Assembly (NCBI GenBank): GCA_016795485.1 | Contig: JAEUHM010000015.1 | Location: 1 to 50,749, forward strand | Length of the DNA: 50,749 nt | Reading direction: 5' to 3' | Origin: Verrucomicrobiaceae bacterium | GTDB lineage: Bacteria > Verrucomicrobiota > Verrucomicrobiia > Verrucomicrobiales > Verrucomicrobiaceae | Shown: piece by piece, positions 1 to 8,413 of the stretch | How the letters are laid out: every line of letters starts with the position of its first letter | Numbering within the stretch: the first letter of the stretch is position 1 | Made by a program: the position numbers and the translations under genes | Notes under the pieces: model-generated | Told to the model about the DNA's origin: nothing | Databases searched by the model: none | What the model saw: only the letters and a program-made list of their open reading frames with translations

Positions 1-120
1 GAGGTCTATTGGTCCATGTTCTTGTGTGGGGTCCCCACAGGCCTCGGTGCGGTGCTGGGGGTTGTTCTATCACCGCACTGGGGAGTGTGCGGACCACTTT
101 GGTGACAGACCCGCACGCGG

Positions 121-435
121 CGGGGTGTCCGTTCCGCGCGGCGGGGGCACCGCTGCGGGCGGCGGGGGCTTCGCTGCAGGAAATGGGGGCCGCCCCCGGC
201 TGCTGGACCGCTGCCCCCGCGCCGTGGACCGCTGCCCCCAGACGGCGGAACTCCGCCCCCGCGCCGCAGGGGGGCACCGCTGCACGGCGGAGCGCTGCCC
301 CCGGAAGGCTCAGCGACGCCCCCGCAGGCCGGAACTCCGCCCCCGGAGCGTCCAGCGCGGCCCCCGCGACGAATGGGGGCGTCGTTTTCCGGGGGAAAAG
401 GCCCGTTTCAGGCCGGAAAGCGGCCCCTGGAGGCG
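121..435. repeat. Degenerate 21-bp tandem array 1 (GC-rich)
   Basis: From 121 onward the sequence can be cut into consecutive 21-nt blocks without any indel (121, 142, 163, 184, 205 ... 415). The hexamer GCCCCC recurs at 192, 213, 234, 255, 297, 318, 339 and 360, always in 21-nt steps; the block between 255 and 297 carries a GCACCGCTGC variant also seen at 147. Typical blocks start GGACCGCTGCCCCC, GGAACTCCGCCCCC or GGAGCGCTGCCCCC and are followed by seven variable bases. Some blocks contain a short dyad, for example GGCGG-AACT-CCGCC at 244-257. Blocks after 373 are weaker. The DNA is open in several frames because the period is divisible by three. The remaining DNA in 1-618 shows no convincing gene. 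Confidence 0.8.
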
Positions 436-618
436 AAAACGAGGCAGTTGGAGCAAAAATCGGCTTCATCGCGGTGGTTGGCTGGAATGGCCTCGACGAG
501 AGCACAGGCCCCGTGATGGCGGTTAGTCCGATATTCAGGACGGGCGGTTGCCAGACTGGGAGATGGCTTCGCCGGAGACTCGGAGACGATGAGATTCAGA
601 CTCCCCCTGTCTCCTCTT

Positions 619-876
619 CTAGTCTTCAATGCCGCCGAAAAACTTTTCCAGCGTCACACCCAAACCCCACGCCAGCCGTGCCAGCACATGCACACCGGGG
701 ATCGTCTCTCCGCCTTCGATCCGGCTGATCGTATCCCGCGAGACGCCGCATTTCATCCAAAGCGCATACATGCTCAGTTTCAGGCTTTCACGCAGCTCTT
801 GATGCCGACGCGGCAGGCGCTTGCGAATACGCTCGGCGTAGTCGTGGGCGTCGTGGTTGTCAGGCACCGAAGACAT
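619..876 (-). CDS. XRE-family helix-turn-helix regulator
   Basis: This 85-residue protein is almost entirely a lambda-repressor-like (XRE/Cro) DNA-binding domain. Visible are the helix-turn-helix stretch ALWMKCGVSRDTISRIEGG around residues 38-56 and the following ARLAWGLGVTLEKFF, typical of family helices 4 and 5. There is no effector domain, so it is probably a small dimeric repressor. It lies 16 nt downstream of the HMA-MauE gene on the same strand, at the end of the copper cluster, so it could be cotranscribed and regulate it. That role is inferred from position only. The ATG at 876 is the only sensible start and the length is normal for a single-domain XRE protein. Confidence 0.85.
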   Translation of the reverse strand: MSSVPDNHDAHDYAERIRKRLPRRHQELRESLKLSMYALWMKCGVSRDTISRIEGGETIPGVHVLARLAWGLGVTLEKFFGGIED

Positions 877-892
877 GCGTTTCAGAGAAGTA

Positions 893-1624
893 TCAGTGAG
901 ACACCAGCAGACTGATGAAGGCCATTCCTAGCATCAAGCCATCCTCAATGATGGTGACGGTGGACATGGGCAGATTGAAGACCGTGCCGAGGCAGGCGCA
1001 GCGGATGGTTTGCTTGGAGGTGACGGCTTTGATGACGCCGAGGAGGCTTACGCCCATGATGACGGTGGTGACCAAATTCACGCCGAAGGGCTGCCATGCG
1101 GCGAGGTAGGCCAGTCCTAAAAGCAGCTCGATGAAGGGATAAACATAACCGTAGCGGGGCACTGCCTTGGCGATGAGGTCGTAGGAACGGTAGGCATCTG
1201 CAAAGCCACGCAGATCGAGCATTTTGAAAAAGGAGAAGGCGATGAAGAAGCCGCCCATGAACAGGCGCATGGCCTCCATGAGATGAAATTGCCCGCTGGC
1301 GACACTGGCTGCGATGATGACGAGCAGCAGGTAAGCGAGAAGGATGAGCAAGGGCTTGTAGGTCTGCGCGGATTTGGGCGGCAGGGCTGCGGCGGGCATG
1401 GCGGACGCAGCATCTTCGGTGACTTGGTATTTACCGAGCGGCCTGAGCCAGTCATTGACCTCGGCACTGCTCAAGGCGGCACGGGTGACGATTCGTGCCT
1501 GCGGCGGGGTGAGAGTGACCACTGCTTCGCTGATGTCAGGATGCTCTTGGAGACGCGCAGTGATTTTGGAGACGCACGAGCCGCAGCTCATGCCGGTGAG
1601 CGGGAAGGTTTGGGGAAGATTCAT
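893..1624 (-). CDS. Heavy-metal-associated (HMA) domain fused to MauE/DoxX-like membrane protein
   Basis: The N-terminal ~70 residues are an HMA fold with the metal-binding motif GMSCGSC (CxxC). After a linker come about four hydrophobic segments of the MauE/DoxX type, with a Cys pair in the motif IRCACLGTVFNLP near the C-terminus. HMA domains hold Cu(I) or other soft metals. MauE-type proteins are linked to disulfide or redox processes in the membrane. A role in moving copper across, or handling it at, the inner membrane is inference. The ATG at 1624 was chosen because it directly precedes the HMA domain; a GTG at 1663 would add 13 non-conserved residues. The gene follows the metal-binding lipoprotein gene on the same strand and is probably part of the copper operon. 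Confidence 0.8.
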   Translation of the reverse strand: MNLPQTFPLTGMSCGSCVSKITARLQEHPDISEAVVTLTPPQARIVTRAALSSAEVNDWLRPLGKYQVTEDAASAMPAAALPPKSAQTYKPLLILLAYLLLVIIAASVASGQFHLMEAMRLFMGGFFIAFSFFKMLDLRGFADAYRSYDLIAKAVPRYGYVYPFIELLLGLAYLAAWQPFGVNLVTTVIMGVSLLGVIKAVTSKQTIRCACLGTVFNLPMSTVTIIEDGLMLGMAFISLLVSH

Positions 1625-1685
1625 GGCGGTTTCGCGGGCTGCCTTCCGGTGGTTTGACGCCACCGGAAGGTCGGTTCGATTTGGC

Positions 1686-1949
1686 CTACTTGAGCTTGGC
1701 GAGGTATTTGGCCTGGTTGGCTTCGAACTTCTTCACGCAGGGTTTGCAGCAGAATTTGATCTCCTGGCCGTTGTAAACCTTGGTGACGGGGCCGCCCATG
1801 CTGTCGAGGTCGTTGCCGCTGACGAGGCAGGTCTTGAGGGGGTAGGCTTTGGCTTTTTCAGCGGCGCTGACGGCTTCCGGGGCGGAGCAGGCGGCGAGGG
1901 TGAGGCCGAGGAGGGCGGTGGAAAGGAGTGAGCGTAGGGTGGTCTTCAT
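1686..1949 (-). CDS. Small metal-binding lipoprotein (YHS/TRASH-like)
   Basis: An 87-residue exported protein. The N-terminus is a lipoprotein signal peptide with a lipobox near LTLAACSA, so Cys21 would be lipidated. The mature part has TCLVSGNDLDSMGG and then FCCKPCVKKFEANQAKYLAKL. This Cys plus CCxxC and F-x(n)-YL layout is what YHS/TRASH-type metal-binding domains show, which bind copper or other soft metals in periplasmic or chaperone proteins. It lies between the Cys-rich peptide and the HMA-MauE gene within the copper cluster on the same strand. A periplasmic copper-binding role is likely; the exact partner is unknown. Confidence 0.75.
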   Translation of the reverse strand: MKTTLRSLLSTALLGLTLAACSAPEAVSAAEKAKAYPLKTCLVSGNDLDSMGGPVTKVYNGQEIKFCCKPCVKKFEANQAKYLAKLK

Positions 1950-2026
1950 GTTCGGTATAAGGATGGTGTTTGAATGGGTGGGGCACCCGTCCGGCTTGCA
2001 GAGCGGGTGCTCCGATGGTTGGTCTC

Positions 2027-2242
2027 TCAGTCTGCACAGCAGGCACCTGTGTTGCAGCAGCAGTCTGGGTCTTCACAGCAGCCTTCGGCGCAGCATTTGC
2101 CATCTGCGCAGCAGGTATCACTGAGGCAGCAGCCGAGCAGGCAGCAGGGTGAGTCGATGCAGCAGCAGGTGGATGAGTCCGTTTGCGCGGAGGCCGTGAT
2201 GGAGGCTCCAGCGAGGATGAGGATGGTGAGCAGTGTTTTCAT
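2027..2242 (-). CDS. Exported cysteine-rich metallothionein-like peptide
   Basis: A 71-residue protein with a clear N-terminal signal peptide (hydrophobic LLTILILAGASI, cleavage likely after ASA). The mature ~52 residues contain 18 cysteines, arranged as CC or CCC clusters every three to five residues (for example DTCCADGKCC, EDPDCCC). No aromatic or hydrophobic core is evident, so the peptide probably folds around metal, like a metallothionein, but outside the cytoplasm. It sits 51 nt downstream of the multicopper oxidase gene and 77 nt upstream of the metal-binding lipoprotein gene, which supports copper sequestration in the periplasm. No named family was recognised. Confidence 0.75.
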   Translation of the reverse strand: MKTLLTILILAGASITASAQTDSSTCCCIDSPCCLLGCCLSDTCCADGKCCAEGCCEDPDCCCNTGACCAD

Positions 2243-2293
2243 GTCGGTGTTCGATTTGGTTTTCGGTTTCTTGTGATTGGCGGTGTGATGCCG

Positions 2294-4420
2294 TCAAAAG
2301 CGGATGAGCACGCCAGCGCCGAGTCCGTAGTCGGAATGGTAACTGGCAGTGAGGGAGGTGTGGCGGGTGATGGTGTAGTCGGCTCCGGCGCTCCATTCCC
2401 ATTTCGTGCCGGTGTCGTAGAAGACATCTCCCCAGACGCCGAGGCGCGGGGTGAGCTGGAATCGCTTGGCGAGGCTGAAACGGGCGTCGCCTTCGGTATC
2501 GAGGCTGACATTGAGCCAGGCCATGAGCGGGAGGCGGTAATTGATGCCGATGAGGCCGCGATCCTTTGCGTCGGGGTCGTTGGTGAGGCGATACCCGGCG
2601 AAGGCTTGGAAGTTCATGTTGAAGTAGCGCTGATAGAGGAGGTCGATCTCATATTGAGGGTCATCGACGCGTTCCCAGCCGACTTCCCAGGCGAGCATGA
2701 GGTCGTTTTTGGGATTCATCCACGTGAGCAGGCCTTCGCTCATGTTGCTTTGCAACGAGGCGGCTCCCCAGAGGTAGCTCATATCATGGGAGTGCTCGCC
2801 GAGGCCCCCGGCCATTGAAATGCTGTGATCGGCGGCGGTGGGCGCTGGTGCCGCTGTTTCGCTAGCAGGCGTGTCTGCATCATTCTCATAGCGGAAGACG
2901 CGGGCCATGCCGCTCATCATGTGATAGAGGATGTGGCAGTGAAACATCCAGTCGTGCTCTTCATTGGCCTCGAACTCGACGGTGCGTTTGCTCATGGGTG
3001 GCACATCCACGGTGTGTTTCAGCGGTGAAAAACGCCCGTTTCCCATGAGCAGGCGGAAGAAGTGGCCGTGCAGATGGATGGGGTGGTGCATCATGCTGTC
3101 GTTGATGAGTTCCAGCTCGATGATCTCGCCCTTTTTGATGAGCACATAGGGCTGCTGGGCCATGGTTTTGCCATCAAAGCTCCAGATGTAGCGATTCATG
3201 TCGCCGGTGAGGTGGAGGGTGATTTTCCGGCGCGGCAGGTTTTTCGGCAAAGAGGTGTCGTGGGTAGCTTTCAGCAGCCGATAGGGTGATCCGGGCCGTG
3301 GTAGGCGCAGGGAGGCGCGTGGATCGTCTTCTTGCTCTTCGAGGGCAAGATTGAGCATCTCATCCATTTGATAAAGATTGGGCCGGGGTGGCACCGGGGC
3401 CGCATGAGGCTCTCCATTGCCAAATAAGGCGCTGCTGTGGCCGCTGCCGTCCTGGGTGGTGAAGCGCAGCTCATGCTGGCCGTTTTTGGGGATGGTCAAA
3501 AGCAGGTCGTAGGTCTCGGCGATGCCCATGAGGAACTGCGGCACGCTGACGGGCTGCACGGGTGGACCATCGGCGGCGATGATGGTGAGCGGCCCGGCGG
3601 AGGAGCTGAGGTGGTAGTAACTGGCGGCGCTGGCATTGATGATGCGCAGACGCACGCGCTCGCCGGGGCGGCCTTCGATGCGGGTCTGGCGCTGTCCATT
3701 GATGAGGAAGGCGTGGTAGCCCACGTCTGACACGTCCATGGGCATCATGCGGTCCCATTCACGCTTGAAGTAGTCCTTCAAATTGCCGCGCTGCCAGGCT
3801 CCGAGGATGGATTGCGAGTTCCGGCGCATGAGTCCGAAGTAATCGCTGCCGCGCATGAGCATGCGCATGACTTCCATAGGGTCGGTGTCGGTCCAATCGG
3901 AGAGGATGAGCACCTGCTCGCGGTCTGTTTTCACCGGCTCGCCACCGCGCGGCTCCACGACGATGCCGCCATACACGCCGCTCTGCTCCTGGAGATGCGT
4001 GTGCGAGTGAAACCAGTAGGTGCCGCTGTGGCGGAGGGTGAACTGGAAGGTATGCGTGGTGCCGGGTTTGATCGGCGGCGTGGTGACGTGCGGCACGCCG
4101 TCTTCTTTGTTTGGCAAAAGCAGGCCGTGCCAGTGGGTAGAGGTTTCCTCATGCTTGAGGTCATTGTGGACACGGATGCGGGCGAAGTCGCCCTCACGAA
4201 AGCGCAGCACCGGGCCGGGGATGCTGCCATTGATGGCGAGCACGCGGACTTTTTTCCCTGTGGGACTCATCTGCTGCTCGGCGATGTGCAGATCGTATTC
4301 GACGACACGCTGTCCGGGCGCGGGGCTGCTCTTTTTGCAGGAGTCACAGGCGAGCACGGCTGAGGGCAGCACGAGTGCGCACGCTGCCAAAAGCCGGAAA
4401 AGTGAAGTGGAGAATGCCAT
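2294..4420 (-). CDS. CopA-type multicopper oxidase fused to CopB-like outer-membrane barrel
   Basis: About 708 residues. After a signal sequence ending near VLAC, residues ~40-510 form a three-cupredoxin multicopper oxidase with all four copper-binding motifs: HWHG, WFHSHTH, HHPIHLHGH, and FHCHILYHMMSGM, which carries the type-1 Cys, His and Met ligands. Such enzymes oxidise Cu(I) in the periplasm. From ~540 to the end the sequence changes to alternating amphipathic strands ending in ...GAGVLIRF, with a terminal Phe as in outer-membrane barrels, and resembles CopB. CopA and CopB are usually separate genes, so this fusion would tether the oxidase to the outer membrane. An upstream start at 4501 is possible, but 4420 gives a cleaner signal peptide. 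It is first in the minus-strand copper operon and divergent from the ECF operon. Confidence 0.88.
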   Translation of the reverse strand: MAFSTSLFRLLAACALVLPSAVLACDSCKKSSPAPGQRVVEYDLHIAEQQMSPTGKKVRVLAINGSIPGPVLRFREGDFARIRVHNDLKHEETSTHWHGLLLPNKEDGVPHVTTPPIKPGTTHTFQFTLRHSGTYWFHSHTHLQEQSGVYGGIVVEPRGGEPVKTDREQVLILSDWTDTDPMEVMRMLMRGSDYFGLMRRNSQSILGAWQRGNLKDYFKREWDRMMPMDVSDVGYHAFLINGQRQTRIEGRPGERVRLRIINASAASYYHLSSSAGPLTIIAADGPPVQPVSVPQFLMGIAETYDLLLTIPKNGQHELRFTTQDGSGHSSALFGNGEPHAAPVPPRPNLYQMDEMLNLALEEQEDDPRASLRLPRPGSPYRLLKATHDTSLPKNLPRRKITLHLTGDMNRYIWSFDGKTMAQQPYVLIKKGEIIELELINDSMMHHPIHLHGHFFRLLMGNGRFSPLKHTVDVPPMSKRTVEFEANEEHDWMFHCHILYHMMSGMARVFRYENDADTPASETAAPAPTAADHSISMAGGLGEHSHDMSYLWGAASLQSNMSEGLLTWMNPKNDLMLAWEVGWERVDDPQYEIDLLYQRYFNMNFQAFAGYRLTNDPDAKDRGLIGINYRLPLMAWLNVSLDTEGDARFSLAKRFQLTPRLGVWGDVFYDTGTKWEWSAGADYTITRHTSLTASYHSDYGLGAGVLIRF

Positions 4421-4546
4421 CAGAAGGCCGAACACCGCCGCGCTCCAAACCCCGCAAAGAAACTTTTTCTGCGGGATTCTGCGGGTGCCGGTGTTTGTCA
4501 TGATGAGGAGGTGTGTGTAAATCCCAGCACCTCATCCCGCACCGCC

Positions 4547-4870
4547 ATGAATGACGACGAACTCCACCGCCTGCTCCGCCAGCATCCCGCACGGGTGCCG
4601 CTGGCATCCTCGTTTGACCGCGAGGTCTGGTCACGCATCGAAGCGGAGAGCACCCGCACGCTCGGCAGTCTCGTAGCGGAGCTTTTCGAGCGCACACTGG
4701 CCCACTTTGCACGCCCAATGACGGCGGCAGTCACGCTGTCCTTGTTTACGCTGAGTGGGCTTGGCATCGGCTGGAGCTGGCACCGTCATGACATGGATGA
4801 ACGTGCGGCGCTGGCTTATCAGCAGGCCATCAATCCACTCTATCGCGCCGGATGGGAGGCGGGCCGATGA
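4547..4870 (+). CDS. Small single-pass membrane protein, probable anti-sigma factor (CnrY-like position)
   Basis: A 107-residue protein with a charged N-terminal cytoplasmic part (MNDDELHRLLRQHPARVPL, then an EVWSRIEAE helix), one hydrophobic segment (about residues 63-81, AAVTLSLFTLSGLGIGWSW) and a short C-terminal tail. It has no strong family signature. Its stop overlaps the start of the sensor gene by 4 nt (ATGA), and the ECF sigma factor follows. This matches the CnrY-CnrX-CnrH arrangement, in which a short membrane protein sequesters the sigma factor, so an anti-sigma role is the most economical inference. The ATG at 4547 was chosen over the upstream start at 4511 because the upstream residues look non-coding. 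Confidence 0.6.
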   Translation: MNDDELHRLLRQHPARVPLASSFDREVWSRIEAESTRTLGSLVAELFERTLAHFARPMTAAVTLSLFTLSGLGIGWSWHRHDMDERAALAYQQAINPLYRAGWEAGR

Positions 4871-5352
4871 AAAAGGGCGCTGTCATTCTTCTCGCGGCTG
4901 TGGCGCTGGGTGTGTGCATGTTTTTCTGCACGCGCCTCATGCTGGGGCATCTGGATGAGCGCATCATGCCCACTGAGCACGGCAGCCGCCTGCCTGAACT
5001 GAGCTGGCTGCGTCATTCATACAAGCTCACCGACTCGCAGTTTGAAAACATCCGGCGTCTGCACGCTGCGTATCTGCCCACCTGCGAAAAACTGTGTGCT
5101 CGTGTCCAAGAGTCGGATGCACGCGTGCTGCACCTCGGCCTCACACCAGGCCAGCCCGTGAGTGCCGAACTGGCCGCCGCCCTGCGTGAGCGCGGCCAGC
5201 TCGCGGCGGAGTGTCAGGAAGCTCTGCTCAAACACATTCATGAAACTGCCGCGTGCATGGACGCCGAGCAGGCCGCCCTCTACCGCGCCCGCATGATCCC
5301 TCACGCGCTCGGCGTGAGCTGCTGCGCCACCCCGGAGGCCCACACCCACTAG
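4867..5352 (+). CDS. Periplasmic heavy-metal sensor (CnrX / Spy-like)
   Basis: A 161-residue protein with an N-terminal signal anchor (GAVILLAAVALGVCMFFC) and a helical periplasmic domain. The motif ELSWLRHSYKLTDSQFENIRRLHAAYLPTC is the start of the CnrX/NccX and Spy/CpxP-like fold, followed by long helices containing CEKLC and QEALLKHIHETAACM. Several His, Cys and Met residues, plus a C-terminal CCATPEAHTH, could bind metal. In the known Cnr system the sensor binds Ni or Co and releases the sigma factor; here the neighbouring copper genes suggest Cu. Translation is coupled to the upstream gene by a 4-nt overlap, and the sigma gene starts 8 nt after the stop. Confidence 0.78.
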   Translation: MKKGAVILLAAVALGVCMFFCTRLMLGHLDERIMPTEHGSRLPELSWLRHSYKLTDSQFENIRRLHAAYLPTCEKLCARVQESDARVLHLGLTPGQPVSAELAAALRERGQLAAECQEALLKHIHETAACMDAEQAALYRARMIPHALGVSCCATPEAHTH

Positions 5353-5359
5353 CCCCTGG

Positions 5360-5932
5360 ATGAGTGACAATGCACCAGACGCTGATCTTGAGGCCATGCG
5401 CCGTCTCAGCAGCGGGGATGACCTCGCGCTGAACGGCATCATGCACCGCTGGCGGGACAAGCTGGCCGCCTATCTCTACCGCAGCACCGGCAGCCATGAG
5501 GCCGCGTGTGATCTCGCGCAGGAGACCTTTGTGAAGCTCTACCAAAGCCGTCACCGCTACCAGCCAGGTGCGCCTTTCAGCAGCTACCTTTTCCGCATCG
5601 CGGCCAATCTCGCACGCAATCATGCCCGCTGGCGCAAACGGCATCCTGCCGTCTCCATCGAAAGTGAAGAAGGCCATGAAGCCGATGATTTGACAGATGA
5701 GGCCGCAACGCCCGAGGAGAGCCTTCAGGCTCGCGAGCAGCATCAACGCATCGAAAAAGCCCTCGCCTCATTGCCGCAAGAGCTGCGCGAGCCTCTGCAC
5801 CTCTTCACTTATGAAGAAATGAATCAGGCGGACATCGCCGCCGCTCTGGGATGCAGCGTCAAAGCCGTGGAGACCCGCATTTACCGCGCCCGGCAAATGC
5901 TGCGCGGCCTGCTGGATGGTGAGGGCAGCTGA
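5360..5932 (+). CDS. ECF RNA polymerase sigma factor (CnrH-like)
   Basis: A 190-residue sigma-70 family protein with only regions 2 and 4. Region 2 (about residues 25-95) includes AACDLAQETFVKLYQ and FSSYLFRIAANLARNHARWRKR. Region 4 (about 125-185) includes LPQELREPLHLFTYEEMNQADIA (the first 14 residues are the typical helix) and GCSVKAVETRIYRARQMLR. It is the third gene of a compact operon with the putative anti-sigma factor and the metal sensor. It probably transcribes the divergent copper operon and its own operon when metal is sensed in the periplasm. That regulon is inferred from divergent placement; the -35/-10 pair was not identified. Confidence 0.88.
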   Translation: MSDNAPDADLEAMRRLSSGDDLALNGIMHRWRDKLAAYLYRSTGSHEAACDLAQETFVKLYQSRHRYQPGAPFSSYLFRIAANLARNHARWRKRHPAVSIESEEGHEADDLTDEAATPEESLQAREQHQRIEKALASLPQELREPLHLFTYEEMNQADIAAALGCSVKAVETRIYRARQMLRGLLDGEGS

Positions 5933-6044
5933 GCGTCTATTGCGCCAGACAGAACAAAGATTGTCATTCATCAGGGATGTTCCCGCCTGCGGTGTTTGGC
6001 GTGATGAAGGGCAATGCCCTCGCCAAAACAAACACAAACAGAAC

Positions 6045-6350
6045 ATGAAAACGATCCAACGCATCCTCCTCACCACGGGCCTCATCGCATCTGCCATGCT
6101 GCTCGCCTCCTGTCAGGCCCCTTCGCACCCAACCAGCGCGGTGACCTGTGACAAATGCCGCACCGTCTATTTCAAAGCACCCGGAGCGGTAACACCTGGC
6201 AACAAGGGCTTCGTCACTCTGCGTGACGCCTCCCGCATGGACTGCCCGGACTGCGAGAACCAAGTCGTCGCCTGGATGAAGACTGGCAGTCTGACCAAGC
6301 ACGTCTGCAAGTCCTGCGGCGGCGGCCTGCATCATTGCAGCCAGCATTGA
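6045..6350 (+). CDS. Lipoprotein with zinc-ribbon-like CxxC pairs
   Basis: A 101-residue lipoprotein: signal peptide with lipobox LLASC, then a short domain holding CDKC, CPDC, CKSC and a His/Cys end (LHHCSQH). Four knuckles of this type could bind zinc or copper. No named family was recognised. The gene lies 112 nt downstream of the ECF sigma factor on the same strand and ends at a strong hairpin terminator, so it may be the last gene of the sensor operon or a target of the sigma factor. The ATG at 6045 is preferred because it starts the signal peptide; upstream in-frame sequence is not conserved-looking. Confidence 0.7.
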   Translation: MKTIQRILLTTGLIASAMLLASCQAPSHPTSAVTCDKCRTVYFKAPGAVTPGNKGFVTLRDASRMDCPDCENQVVAWMKTGSLTKHVCKSCGGGLHHCSQH

Positions 6351-6370
6351 TGATCAGAGTTACGAACGGC

Positions 6371-6403
6371 AGGCCGGTGTCCCACAAAGGCACCGGCCTT
6401 TTT
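6371..6403 (+). terminator. Rho-independent terminator after the metal-sensor operon
   Basis: Perfect 9-bp stem AGGCCGGTG / CACCGGCCT with an 11-nt loop, followed by a T run (TTTTT). It lies 20 nt after the lipoprotein stop. The 247 nt between it and the next gene show no gene. Confidence 0.9.
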
Positions 6404-6650
6404 CATGGCTCTGAATTCGCGAGAACAGAGAATCGAATGACTGAACAAAAGCTTTTTGATCTCTAACGGCCCCACCACCTTCAGTCGCGCGTAGCGCCAG
6501 GTGCTCGCAGGGAAGGTTTAGTTTTGTGTCGCTGGTTTCGACGGTGCGGACTGGCGATGCCTGCCATGGCCCATGACGAATGAGCGGAGGATGACGACGA
6601 ATCGCATCAGCGATCCTCAAATTGACGACGGCAGCGAGGATTTACTCCAT

Positions 6651-7144
6651 CTACATCGCCTTGAGCCTTGTCTCGAACTCTTGGCGCAACTGGCGGCGGG
6701 TTTGGGCGGCATGGTGGCGTTTGATTTGCTCGGGGGTTGTCGGAACCCAGGCGGGAACAGCGGTAGGCTTTCGCTGCGGGTCCACGGCCACCATGGTGAA
6801 GATGCAACTGTTGGCGTGACGGCGGTGCTGAGTCTGGATGTTTTCCGCGACGACCTTGATGCCAATCTCCATCGAGGTGGTGCCGGTGCTGTTCACGCTG
6901 GCGAGGAAGGTCACCAACTCACCGACATGGATAGGCTCGCGAAACTTCACCTGATCCACGGACACCGTGACGACGTAGCAGCCGCTGTAACGGCTGGCGC
7001 AGGCGTAGGCGACCTGATCCAGCAGCTTCAGCACATGCCCGCCATGGACGTGGCCGCTGAAGTTCGCCGTGTCTGGCGTCATGAGCACGCTCATGGTGAA
7101 CTCGTGCGCGGTGGACGTCTCACTGTTGATGCGAGTGTCAGGGT

Positions 7145-7148
<4 letters not shown>
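6651..7148 (-). CDS. Acyl-CoA thioesterase (hotdog fold, YciA/Acot-like)
   Basis: A 165-residue single hotdog-domain protein. The motif ANFSGHVHGGHVLKLLDQVA near residues 25-45 is the conserved active-site turn and central helix of the cytoplasmic acyl-CoA hydrolase family, followed by the beta strands VTVSVDQVKFREPIHVGELV. It would hydrolyse acyl-CoA to free acid and CoA; chain length cannot be read from sequence. The start at 7148 overlaps the stop of the glutamate dehydrogenase gene (ATGA), indicating translational coupling. The C-terminal ~30 residues are charged and helical (PEQIKRHHAAQTRRQL). Why a thioesterase is joined to a proline-catabolic operon is not obvious. Confidence 0.88.
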
Positions 7149-8401
<1,253 letters not shown>

Positions 8402-8413
8402 TAGGAGGTCGGT

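Noticed and set aside
9..728. 239-residue Ala/Pro-rich open frame over array 1
   Set aside because: GC-rich periodic DNA is open in several frames; downstream it runs antisense through the XRE gene.
2183..2818. 211-residue plus-strand open frame opposite the oxidase gene
   Set aside because: Shadow of the multicopper oxidase coding strand, which has full family motifs.
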